In this document: positions 1-7,018 of the stretch, piece after piece
Position numbering within the stretch: the stretch's first letter is position 1
Layout: the number at the start of each line of letters is the position of its first letter
Source: Paenibacillus terrae
Lineage (GTDB): Bacteria; Bacillota; Bacilli; Paenibacillales; Paenibacillaceae
Reading direction: 5' to 3'
NCBI RefSeq assembly: GCF_005217525.1
Contig: NZ_PNXQ01000014.1
Coordinates: 273,353-337,352 of the forward strand
DNA: 64,000 nucleotides
The notes under the pieces: model-generated
The model's input: the letters and a program-made list of their open reading frames with translations, nothing else
The model's database searches: none
Told to the model about the DNA's origin: nothing
Position numbers and translations under genes: made by a program

Positions 1-976
1 GGTCGGAGCGGCGGGTGCTTTTCCCATTGTCATACCGCTCGTGGGGGATTTGTATGAGAACGAGGAAGAAGCCAGCAAAAACCTGGGTATAGTCGAGACC
101 TATAATACATTCGGTAAAGTGCTAAGCCCAATACTGGGTGCGGCATTGGGCGCAGTCCTTTGGTTTTTGCCATTGGCAGTGATTCCGGGCCTCTGTCTGA
201 TTTCGCTCATTTTGGTGCTTTGGCTGATTCATGCGCCCAAGCGTAAGAACCAACCGAGCACGTTTCGGGAGTTTGTAGGAAATGTGAAGCAGGTGCTTGC
301 CGAAAAAGGACGCTGGCTATATGCTATTTTCGCGGTGGGTGGCATTTGTATGTTTGTCATTTTTGGCGTCCTGTTCTACTTGTCCGACATACTGGAAAGT
401 CGTTACAACCTTCATGGGGTCTGGAAAGGATTCGTGCTGGCGATTCCGTTGGTTTCTCTCTGTCTGTGCTCTTATATCGGAGGGAAAATCATCGGCAAGC
501 ACAAAAAACGGATGAAATGGATCGGTTTTTCCGGTTTGGCAGTGTTGACGATCAGCTTTGGCATTCTCGGATTTTTTCAACATATTTATGCGGTGATCGG
601 ACTGTTTACATTGGGGGGAGCCGGAATTGGACTAGCACTGCCTTGTTTGGATGCCCTGATTACGAAAGGGATTGAAAAGGAGGAGCGCGGAACGATTACC
701 AGCTTGTACAGTAGTATGCGCTTTGTCGGGGTGTCACTAGGTCCTCCGGTTGTATCCTTGCTGATCGGAAGCAGTGGACATAGTTTGCTTTTTGGCGTGA
801 TGGCCGGAGTGGGCGGAATTGCGGCTCTGCTCATGCTGTTTGCGGTCAAACCGAAGCAAGATGAACCCTCAGACGAAAAATCCGGTGAACATATGAACAC
901 CACTGGGGGGCTGACAGACGTATCCCGGAAAAAGCCGCTTTCTTCCAAGCTGAGACGCAAAACCCCGGCCAAATAA
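1..976 (+). CDS. MFS transporter, C-terminal part (partial)
   Basis: The reading frame is open from base 2 (Val-Gly-Ala-Ala-Gly...), so the gene begins before the window and only its C-terminal portion is visible; the in-frame GTG near base 41 lies inside the protein. The visible part has several hydrophobic helices with the loop and helix pattern of a major facilitator exporter, including a Gly-rich helix (GGAGIGLALPCLDALI) and a basic, polar C-terminal tail of about 35 residues. Substrate cannot be told from sequence; drug or metabolite export is the usual role of this 12-TM type. It ends at a bidirectional terminator shared with the convergent MFS gene. Confidence 0.85.
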   Translation, partial: VGAAGAFPIVIPLVGDLYENEEEASKNLGIVETYNTFGKVLSPILGAALGAVLWFLPLAVIPGLCLISLILVLWLIHAPKRKNQPSTFREFVGNVKQVLAEKGRWLYAIFAVGGICMFVIFGVLFYLSDILESRYNLHGVWKGFVLAIPLVSLCLCSYIGGKIIGKHKKRMKWIGFSGLAVLTISFGILGFFQHIYAVIGLFTLGGAGIGLALPCLDALITKGIEKEERGTITSLYSSMRFVGVSLGPPVVSLLIGSSGHSLLFGVMAGVGGIAALLMLFAVKPKQDEPSDEKSGEHMNTTGGLTDVSRKKPLSSKLRRKTPAK

Positions 977-991
977 GAGCGATATAAAACC

Positions 992-1036
992 AAAGAGCAC
1001 CGATTCCATGAAGCCATGGTGTTGGGTGCTCTTTTT
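992..1036. terminator. Bidirectional intrinsic terminator
   Basis: AAAGAGCACC and GGTGCTCTTT form a stem around a loop of roughly 20 nt, with T-runs in both directions. It lies between two convergent MFS genes and can end both transcripts. Confidence 0.8.
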
Positions 1037-1046
1037 GAAATATGCT

Positions 1047-2246
1047 TTACCCCTCGACAGGGACACGCGTTTTGGGCTTGCGACCTACAGCAAGCTGAAT
1101 GATATAGATCAGCAGGAACAATACGATAAACAGCGAGGAAAGGCGATACATCCACGCATAATCGCTGGCTTTGGCGATAATACCAAGAATAAGCGCTCCG
1201 GCAGCGATTCCGAAATCAAGGGAGTTTAGAAACATACCGTTTGCCATGCCCCGTTGCTTGGGCGACACGACCTGAATCATCCACGTTTGCAAAGTCGGCT
1301 GCATTACGCCAAAACCGATGCCATAGCAAAGGGCAGACAGATACATGAAGGCATCACTGTGCGCATAGGAAAGCAGGATAAGACCGCCAAACAGGAACAG
1401 GGAACCGGGGATGAGCAGCGCTTTTGCTCCTTTTTTATCATAGATACGGCCTGAGAAGGGACGTACGATCAGAACGGACAGCGCATTAAACAGGAAAAAA
1501 TAGGCCGGGTGCGACAAATTGGCTTCATCTCCGTAAAGCGCCATAAAGCCGATCAATCCGCCGTACGTAATAGACATGAGCATGTTCAGCAAGGCGGGAA
1601 TCCAGAGCTTGCGGTTAAATGCCGGTTTTCGTCCTTCTTCCACAGGAACCATCGGCGGCTCAACATGTCCTTTCGGCAGGGTGCGAATCAGCCAGTAGGC
1701 CAACGGGAAAATGAGGACAATGACAGCTGAGGTCGTATATACAAGCAGATTAAAACTGCCATATTGCAGCATCGAAATACCGATGGTCGGTCCAATCGAC
1801 ATCGCCAGGCTTGTGGACAAGCTGAAATACCCCATTCCTTCACCGAGACGCTTGGCAGGAATGATATTTGAGGCCATGGTTGGAAAGGCGGTACTACTCA
1901 AACCGAAGCCGATGCCAAACAGCATACGCATGAGTAGCAACACCGTGATCGTCGGTGAAACGCTGTATCCGAGCGTACTCGCTAATCCGAACAGCAGACC
2001 GATGAAAATCAGGGTATTGCGATGCCCTTTTTCCAGCATACGGGCTGAAAAAAGCCTTGCCACAATCGCGCTCAATGCGAATAGCGTAGTGACGAGGCTG
2101 ACCTGAACGGAGCTGGCGTGGAATGTATTTTTAACATACGCAGGAATGGAAGATACGATCATCTGTAATTCCAGAAACAAAAAAAGATTAGATACGGTTA
2201 AAACGATAAATTCCTTGGTCCAAAGAGGCTGCTTGCCTTGTTGCAT
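1047..2246 (-). CDS. MFS efflux transporter (399 aa), partner of MarR
   Basis: Full-length 399-residue protein with about 12 hydrophobic segments typical of drug:H+ antiporters: a first-loop region ending ARLFSARMLEKGHRNTL, a TM5-type Gly/Pro-rich helix (MSIGPTIGISML) and a cytoplasmic central loop near residue 195. It starts at an ATG 9 nt after an AGGAGAG site and follows the marR gene immediately; the marR stop codon is 1 base upstream of its ATG. Regulator and exporter therefore form one operon driven by the consensus promoter upstream of marR. The substrate is unknown; a toxic phenolic or antibiotic sensed by the MarR protein is the likely class, by analogy with other MarR-MFS pairs. Confidence 0.85.
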   Translation of the reverse strand: MQQGKQPLWTKEFIVLTVSNLFLFLELQMIVSSIPAYVKNTFHASSVQVSLVTTLFALSAIVARLFSARMLEKGHRNTLIFIGLLFGLASTLGYSVSPTITVLLLMRMLFGIGFGLSSTAFPTMASNIIPAKRLGEGMGYFSLSTSLAMSIGPTIGISMLQYGSFNLLVYTTSAVIVLIFPLAYWLIRTLPKGHVEPPMVPVEEGRKPAFNRKLWIPALLNMLMSITYGGLIGFMALYGDEANLSHPAYFFLFNALSVLIVRPFSGRIYDKKGAKALLIPGSLFLFGGLILLSYAHSDAFMYLSALCYGIGFGVMQPTLQTWMIQVVSPKQRGMANGMFLNSLDFGIAAGALILGIIAKASDYAWMYRLSSLFIVLFLLIYIIQLAVGRKPKTRVPVEG

Positions 2247-2247
2247 G

Positions 2248-2703
2248 TTAGTCGTTCTCTCCTTGTTTTTCCGATTGAGTCAGGTTAGCGTGGACTTGTA
2301 AAAGAGTATGACGGAACTGCTCCAGATCAGCAGGGAAAATTCCATTCACAAAATCGTGGTTGGCGCCGCGCTCGACCGGAAGAGTTTCCTCCACGAGCTG
2401 TCGACCGGCTTCAGTCAAATGAAGCAAATAGGCTCGACGGTCCTGCGGGCTGTTCACACGCTGCACCCAACCCTTTTTGTCCAACAAATCAATAATTCGG
2501 GTCGTAGTTGGCTGGTCTTTGACCGCCTTAGCTGCAATTTCCTTCTGATTCAGACCTTCTGCCTGGTAGATTTGATACAGAACCGACCATTGCTCAGGGG
2601 AAATATCATAAGGTTTAAGGCGATGCATAAGCTGCTGGCTCATCTTGCGATGGGTAATGCCGAGCAGCATGCCGATGGAGCAATCCGGGGGCAAGTTATT
2701 CAT
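2248..2703 (-). CDS. MarR family transcriptional regulator
   Basis: A 151-residue MarR repressor. The start is the ATG preceded by AAAGGAGCT; an in-frame upstream start has no ribosome site. The winged helix runs about residues 35-100: a recognition-helix region (NQKEIAAKAVKDQPTTTRIIDLLDKKGWV) is followed by the wing with the family motif DRRAYLLHLTEAG. It is first in an operon with the MFS exporter. A palindrome overlapping the -10 box of its promoter (2736-2753) implies autorepression relieved by ligand. The ligand is not deducible. Confidence 0.88.
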   Translation of the reverse strand: MNNLPPDCSIGMLLGITHRKMSQQLMHRLKPYDISPEQWSVLYQIYQAEGLNQKEIAAKAVKDQPTTTRIIDLLDKKGWVQRVNSPQDRRAYLLHLTEAGRQLVEETLPVERGANHDFVNGIFPADLEQFRHTLLQVHANLTQSEKQGEND

Positions 2704-2735
2704 GAGTAGCTCCTTTCTGTTTTCCGTACACAAAT

Positions 2736-2778
2736 TAATTGTTGTAACAATTATATGTAAAACAAGTTATTTTGTCAA
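2736..2778 (-). promoter_or_regulatory. SigA promoter with MarR-type operator
   Basis: On the minus strand a perfect TTGACA (2773-2778) is followed by 17 bp and TATAAT (2750-2755). The palindrome TAATTGTT-GT-AACAATTA (2736-2753, arms of 8 bp, no mismatch) covers the -10 and the likely start of transcription. This is the expected placement for MarR autorepression of the marR-MFS operon. Confidence 0.75.
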
Positions 2779-2842
2779 AAAAAGTTGTACTTTATTCACC
2801 ATTTACTTTGAACTGGACTTCATTGGAGAGAGGAGAGAACTC

Positions 2843-3538
2843 ATGGATAATACGATTGTAACTGCCATCACCAAAGCCAAAAACAGGAACTCCTTATTTC
2901 ATTTTACACGAGTATGTAATGTATCGGTGATTGCTCATTTCGACGCTATATTGTCCAGTTACCAAATCAATCACCACAAAGCAGGGGAACGCCGCGTAAA
3001 GGCGGTACAAGTAGATTATGAGGGGTATGATATCACTATAAATACCCACCTGCGGATTCCTGACCAGATGATAGATGCTGCAATCACTCAGGAGCAATTT
3101 CGGGAGGCGCTAGATCGGCATGTATTTTTTTGGCCCACGTTAAAGGATTGTCAGAAAATGATGAATACCTATTCACGAAGAGAACCGGAGGAAAGGTTTG
3201 CCGTTCTGGAATTGGACGCGTATTCCTTGATATCCGGGCATGCTTCCGTAGTGAAGCTCACCAAATATGATTCAGGAAGCTCGCCACGTTTTCCGGCCCA
3301 TTGTTCCTACAAGAAAAGTCTGGACATGTTTTTACCTCTAGACCGCTTCCAGGTGGTACGGAATAATTTCGTGCCTGTTAAGCCATCCGACATACGAGAG
3401 GTCTTGGTAGAGGATCGGGTTAACCATATGTCTAGCTATCTGAGATCGGTTTACGTGGATCATGGTGAGGATGTGCCTGAACGCTGGAGAAACTTGACGC
3501 GGCCTTTGGCAGACTTGCGAGATATGGAGAGAAAATGA
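2843..3538 (+). CDS. DUF7002 family protein
   Basis: A 231-residue soluble protein. The ATG at 2843 is chosen because GAGAGAGGAGAGAAC lies just upstream, while the longer frame would run through the marR promoter. It resembles DUF7002: an N-terminal FHFTRVCNVSVIAHF segment like the HxT/S...I..HG opening of ADP-ribosyl-transferring folds, then RHVFFWPT near residue 95 and a late LELDAYSLISGHASVVKLTKYDSG block. The FH-T opening recalls DarT-type enzymes, but I see no complete catalytic triad. It stands alone between a divergent regulator and a convergent transaldolase. Function unknown; an ADP-ribose-related role is only a guess from fold resemblance. Confidence 0.65.
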   Translation: MDNTIVTAITKAKNRNSLFHFTRVCNVSVIAHFDAILSSYQINHHKAGERRVKAVQVDYEGYDITINTHLRIPDQMIDAAITQEQFREALDRHVFFWPTLKDCQKMMNTYSRREPEERFAVLELDAYSLISGHASVVKLTKYDSGSSPRFPAHCSYKKSLDMFLPLDRFQVVRNNFVPVKPSDIREVLVEDRVNHMSSYLRSVYVDHGEDVPERWRNLTRPLADLRDMERK

Positions 3539-3542
3539 TACG

Positions 3543-3577
3543 GACGAAAAAAACAGCCTGCAATATGCGGGCTGTTC
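3543..3577 (-). terminator. Intrinsic terminator of transaldolase gene
   Basis: AACAGCC-T-GC / GC-GGGCTGTT stem. Read on the minus strand it is followed by seven T residues, so it mainly ends the transaldolase transcript. It may also stop the convergent DUF7002 transcript. Confidence 0.75.
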
Positions 3578-3613
3578 GGGTTAAAGCAATATAGTTTTGC
3601 CGTTTTGGGCGAA

Positions 3614-4261
3614 TTAGGCTTTAGGTACAGTTTCCCAGTCCTTCAGGAAGCGTTCAATACCGCTGTCAGTCAGTGGGTGTTTCCACAGGGAAGGGAGCAG
3701 AGAGCCAGGAATGGTGGCAATATGCGCACCAGACAGAGCAGCATCTTCCACATGCTTGATGTTACGGATGGAGGCTGCAATGATTTCGGCTTTCAGACCA
3801 TAAATGTCCAAAATCTGTCTCAGATCACGAATCAGCTTCATACCATCAACAGCGATATCATCCAGACGTCCTACGAACGGGCTGATAAAAGTAGCGCCCG
3901 CTTTGGCAGCCATCAAACCTTGAGCCGCGGAGAAAATCAGCGTTACATTCGTTTTAATCCCGTTTTTAGTCAGCTCGTTACAAGCATACAAACCGTCTTC
4001 AGTCATAGGCAGCTTGATAACAACGTTCGGTGCCCATTTGGCAATCTCATAAGCTTCCTTGAGCATATCCTCGGCTTTCAAGCCAATGACCTCAGCACTC
4101 ACGGGACCTTCGACAATACCGCAAATCTCCTGAATGACTTCCTTGAACACCCGACCTTCCTTAGCGATCAGCGAAGGGTTCGTTGTTACACCATCAACCA
4201 GACCCAAACGTTCAATACGTTTGATTTCTTCAATGTTACCAGTATCCAAGAAAAATTTCAT
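3614..4261 (-). CDS. fsa: Transaldolase / fructose-6-phosphate aldolase family
   Basis: A 215-residue protein, the usual length of the short TalC/FSA subfamily. It opens [13 protein letters not shown], a phosphate and substrate-pocket signature ([17 protein letters not shown]) follows, and the Schiff-base lysine is expected at Lys83 in the motif [14 protein letters not shown] barrel C-terminal half has FVGRLDD and IIAASIRN. It acts in the cytoplasm on C3 units of fructose-6-P or sedoheptulose-7-P in the pentose phosphate pathway. Whether it is a true transaldolase or an aldolase cannot be decided from motifs. ATG follows GAGGAGG. It is divergent from the CcpN-like gene with a palindrome between them. 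Confidence 0.9.
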   Translation of the reverse strand: MKFFLDTGNIEEIKRIERLGLVDGVTTNPSLIAKEGRVFKEVIQEICGIVEGPVSAEVIGLKAEDMLKEAYEIAKWAPNVVIKLPMTEDGLYACNELTKNGIKTNVTLIFSAAQGLMAAKAGATFISPFVGRLDDIAVDGMKLIRDLRQILDIYGLKAEIIAASIRNIKHVEDAALSGAHIATIPGSLLPSLWKHPLTDSGIERFLKDWETVPKA

Positions 4262-4361
4262 TTGATTTCCTCCTCAGGTTTTTTTAATTCATAATACATA
4301 TCACACACATGTACATCAGCTAAATAAAAGGTAGCATATTGCACACGTTAAACTTATAATT

Positions 4362-4378
4362 AGTATGTATTACATACT
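4362..4378. promoter_or_regulatory. 17-bp palindrome between transaldolase and ccpN-like gene
   Basis: AGTATGTA-T-TACATACT is a perfect inverted repeat with one central base in the divergent promoter region. A likely operator. The adjacent CcpN-like protein is the obvious candidate to bind it, though the sequence does not match my recollection of the Bacillus CcpN motif exactly. Confidence 0.45.
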
Positions 4379-4474
4379 TGATTGTGACACATTTTAAAAT
4401 TGAAAACAAGCTGTCTTTGATTAAAATTTGATGAATTGTCGGAAAATGCGGAAATTTACCGATCTATGCTCATC

Positions 4475-4480
4475 TATAAT
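4475..4480 (+). promoter_or_regulatory. -10 box (TATAAT) upstream of ccpN-like gene
   Basis: A perfect TATAAT lies 21 bp upstream of the AGGAGG ribosome site. Transcription would begin near 4487, which is downstream of the nearest in-frame ATG (4479) and leaves the ATT codons at 4512/4515 as the first start candidates. The -35 box is poor (TTTACC, spacing 14). Confidence 0.5.
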
Positions 4481-4514
4481 GTATACTACCCCATTTCATA
4501 AGGAGGTAATCATT

Positions 4515-5162
4515 ATTCAACTGTCTGAAAGACAGCGTGAAATTGTTGATATTGTCCAGCGCCTGGCGCCTGTTACGGGGGATAAAATTGCTGAGGAGTT
4601 GGGGCTGACGCGACCAACCCTTCGTTCCGATCTTGCGCTGCTCGTCATGCTCGGTCTGGTAGACGCCAAGCCGAAGGTAGGATATCTGCCAGGCCGTTAC
4701 CCTAAATACGACAGTCATGTCGGCACGATGCTCAAAAAGCTGACCGTGGCTGATGTGCTCAGTGATCCGATTTTAATTTCCGGTGACGCTACGGCCTACG
4801 ATGCAGTACTGATGCTGTTTCAGCAAAATACCGGTACGCTGATGGTCACGGGAGAGGATCAGGAGCTAATCGGAATTGTTACTCGCAAGGATCTGCTGAA
4901 GGTGACGCTGGGACATACCGATCTTCACGCCGTTCCGGTAACGATAGCAATGACGCGACGCGCACAAATGACGACACTCACTCCGGGGGATTCTCTGCTG
5001 GAGGCGATATCAAGACTCGTTCGTCATCAGGTCAATTGCCTTCCGGTCATGGACGAGCAGTGTATGGAGACCTCCTTCATTCAAGCCAATGGATTGGTGG
5101 GTCGGGTTACCAAAACGGACATTCTGAACGCTATTTTGAGCTTGACGGAAGAGAAGACGTAA
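4515..5162 (+). CDS. ccpN: CcpN-like HTH-CBS transcriptional regulator
   Basis: An N-terminal HTH (residues about 1-55, LSERQREIVDIVQRLAPVTG... then LTRPTLRSDLALLVMLGLVDAKPKVGY) is followed by two CBS domains (about 70-125 and 135-210), the layout of B. subtilis CcpN/YqzB, a catabolite co-repressor of gluconeogenic genes. The protein aligns with CcpN from the very first LSERQ. The strong AAGGAGGT (4500-4507) sits 7 nt before ATT at 4515 (another ATT at 4512); in-frame ATG codons upstream lack ribosome sites and overlap the -10 box. I therefore infer an unusual ATT start. If that is wrong, ATG 4479 would add 12 residues. It is followed by traX. Confidence 0.8.
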   Translation: MQLSERQREIVDIVQRLAPVTGDKIAEELGLTRPTLRSDLALLVMLGLVDAKPKVGYLPGRYPKYDSHVGTMLKKLTVADVLSDPILISGDATAYDAVLMLFQQNTGTLMVTGEDQELIGIVTRKDLLKVTLGHTDLHAVPVTIAMTRRAQMTTLTPGDSLLEAISRLVRHQVNCLPVMDEQCMETSFIQANGLVGRVTKTDILNAILSLTEEKT

Positions 5163-5194
5163 AGAAGACGTGAAAGAAGAAGAGGGGGCCTTAT

Positions 5195-5815
5195 ATGTAC
5201 TGGTTGGCCATGCTGACCATGCTGATTGATCATATCGGACTTGTATTTTTTCCGACTGATCCGGCCTGGAGAATTGCCGGCAGGCTTGCTTTTCCAATCT
5301 ATGCATATGCGCTGTATATGGGATATGCCCGCACTCGGAATATGCGAAGCTATATGCTTCGCTTGCTCGGAATTGCCCTGATTTCTCAGGTGCCCTATAT
5401 GCTGGCCTTTGATGTGTATAGGCCAAACGTGGTCTGGACGCTGTTGATCTCGTTGCTGGTGATGGGTGCTGCGTCGCGATTGAAGAATTGGGCGGCTATA
5501 ACAGGCTTATATGTGCTCACATCTCTGGTCATGGAGCTTAGCCTGATGGATTACGGAGCTTATGGACTGCTGCTCGTCCTCATTTACCGTTATACCCGCT
5601 CCTATAGGATGGTTGCGGCACATTTTGCACTGAATGTCGTGTATGATATGGTGCATCACGCGAATCTCCAGCATTTTAGCCTGCTGTCCACTATTCTTAT
5701 CGCATGCTTCGCATCCGGGGAGAGCGGATTTTATAGCCGGGTACCGCGCTGGTTGTGGCGCAGCTTTTATCCGGTGCATCTGGCTGTTATTGCTGTCATT
5801 CGTCTCTGGCTCTAA
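5195..5815 (+). CDS. TraX family membrane protein
   Basis: A 206-residue integral membrane protein with about 7 hydrophobic helices. The start MYWLAMLTMLIDHIGLVFFP carries the TraX-type DHIG motif, and RIAGRLAFPIYAYALYMGYARTRN follows. TraX of F plasmid acetylates pilin; chromosomal Firmicute homologues are widespread acyltransferase-like proteins of unknown substrate. Start ATG follows GAGGGGG. It lies 32 bp behind the ccpN-like gene, probably co-transcribed, and is ended by a strong terminator. Confidence 0.85.
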   Translation: MYWLAMLTMLIDHIGLVFFPTDPAWRIAGRLAFPIYAYALYMGYARTRNMRSYMLRLLGIALISQVPYMLAFDVYRPNVVWTLLISLLVMGAASRLKNWAAITGLYVLTSLVMELSLMDYGAYGLLLVLIYRYTRSYRMVAAHFALNVVYDMVHHANLQHFSLLSTILIACFASGESGFYSRVPRWLWRSFYPVHLAVIAVIRLWL

Positions 5816-5843
5816 TCATAAGCTCAGTATCTTCAAAATCAGC

Positions 5844-5895
5844 AAAAGAACCTTTAAAACCACGATATAGATGGTTTCAAAGGTTCTTTTTTATT
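5844..5895. terminator. Strong bidirectional terminator
   Basis: AAAAGAACCTTT ... AAAGGTTCTTTT is a 12-bp perfect stem extended inside by ACC/GGT, with T-rich tail on both strands. It ends traX and the convergent polysaccharide deacetylase gene. Confidence 0.85.
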
Positions 5896-5902
5896 CCAAA
5901 GT

Positions 5903-6901
5903 TTAGGACGCTTTGTTAGGACCTTGGGCAAATGGCAATGGTCGTTCCGGAGCGCCTTCCTTCATGTATTGCACCAATACTTCCGGAATATTGTGTATCC
6001 CACCTGCATTAACGCGATAGCCATTCGTTTGTCCAGGTGAGTTAATGCCACGCTTCACCGTGAAGGTAACGTCAATGCCCAAGGCGCGGCAAATTTCCAA
6101 GGTTTCCTTGGTATATCCTCCATACGGAAAGGCAAGGACGTTACGATCATTGTGAAGATGCTTGAACAGCTTCTTGTCAGCGGTGTCCAAATCGTTGTAA
6201 ACCCGTTGCTTGAATTCATCCTCGGTTTCCATACGCCCTAGCTTTTTCGAATATACCGGGCCCATGAGAAGCGGTTTTTCCTTGGTGCGTGCTACATTTG
6301 TGTATCCATACGCGTGCTGATCATTGGTGTGATTGTAGAAATCAACACCTTCGGCATGCATGTGCTGGATTTGCTCCCACGTCAGCTTCTTAATACCGAT
6401 GTGCTTGGGATTACTGATCGTGGATGTGATGAGAAAATTGGTTGCAGGTACACGGTACTTTTTCAACACGGGAAAGGTGTCTGTATAAAAAGATTCATAG
6501 CCGTCGTCGAAGGTCATAAGTACAGCATTATCGGGCACCTTGGCTTTATGCAGAATAAAGTCCGTATACTCTTTCATGGTAATCCAGTGGAAGCCGTTGG
6601 CTTTCATTTCATCCAGTTGCTTCGTAAAATTGCTGAGCTTGAGAGCGCCGGGATCGGGTGGAGTTTTGGTTACTTCATGATACATCAGGACAATAACCTT
6701 GTCCTGGTAATATACTCTATCCGGCGTTGGTGTCAGAGAGAACAGGTGTCGTACCAGTCGATCTGCATTTGCTGTGCGTGTACGGTGAGTCCCTTTAACA
6801 AGGGGGGGATGGTAGATGGTGCGTGCTTCGTACACCAAAATCCCTAAAATAGCTAGCATGCTCATAATAAGCATTGTTCTTTTAAATATGACGTGTTTCA
6901 T
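5903..6901 (-). CDS. Polysaccharide deacetylase (NodB-type), membrane anchored
   Basis: A 332-residue protein with an N-terminal uncleaved-looking signal anchor (residues about 8-25, RTMLIMSMLAILGILVYEA), hence extracytoplasmic. The NodB domain spans about residues 110-310: motif 1 VLMTFDDGYESF with the metal and catalytic aspartates, motif 2 NHTNDQHAY with the metal histidines, motif 3 FPYGGYTKET. It probably deacetylates wall or exopolysaccharide N-acetyl sugars. It is transcribed alone; no NRPS terminator is visible upstream, so read-through from the NRPS is possible. Confidence 0.88.
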   Translation of the reverse strand: MKHVIFKRTMLIMSMLAILGILVYEARTIYHPPLVKGTHRTRTANADRLVRHLFSLTPTPDRVYYQDKVIVLMYHEVTKTPPDPGALKLSNFTKQLDEMKANGFHWITMKEYTDFILHKAKVPDNAVLMTFDDGYESFYTDTFPVLKKYRVPATNFLITSTISNPKHIGIKKLTWEQIQHMHAEGVDFYNHTNDQHAYGYTNVARTKEKPLLMGPVYSKKLGRMETEDEFKQRVYNDLDTADKKLFKHLHNDRNVLAFPYGGYTKETLEICRALGIDVTFTVKRGINSPGQTNGYRVNAGGIHNIPEVLVQYMKEGAPERPLPFAQGPNKAS

Positions 6902-7018
6902 ATGAATGACATCCCCCGCATGCAGAAATTCTAAAAGTATAGATATGTAAACCCGATATCAACTAGCAAAACCTAGTTTATCATACCTAATACACGCGGG
7001 GAAAATATCACAACTTTG

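Noticed and set aside
586-1155. 189-codon open frame on the minus strand
   Set aside because: It runs across the MFS gene, the terminator and the next gene's end; no ribosome site or family match.
3605-4294. 229-codon open frame on the plus strand
   Set aside because: It lies antisense over the clearly functional transaldolase, has no ribosome site and no recognisable domain.
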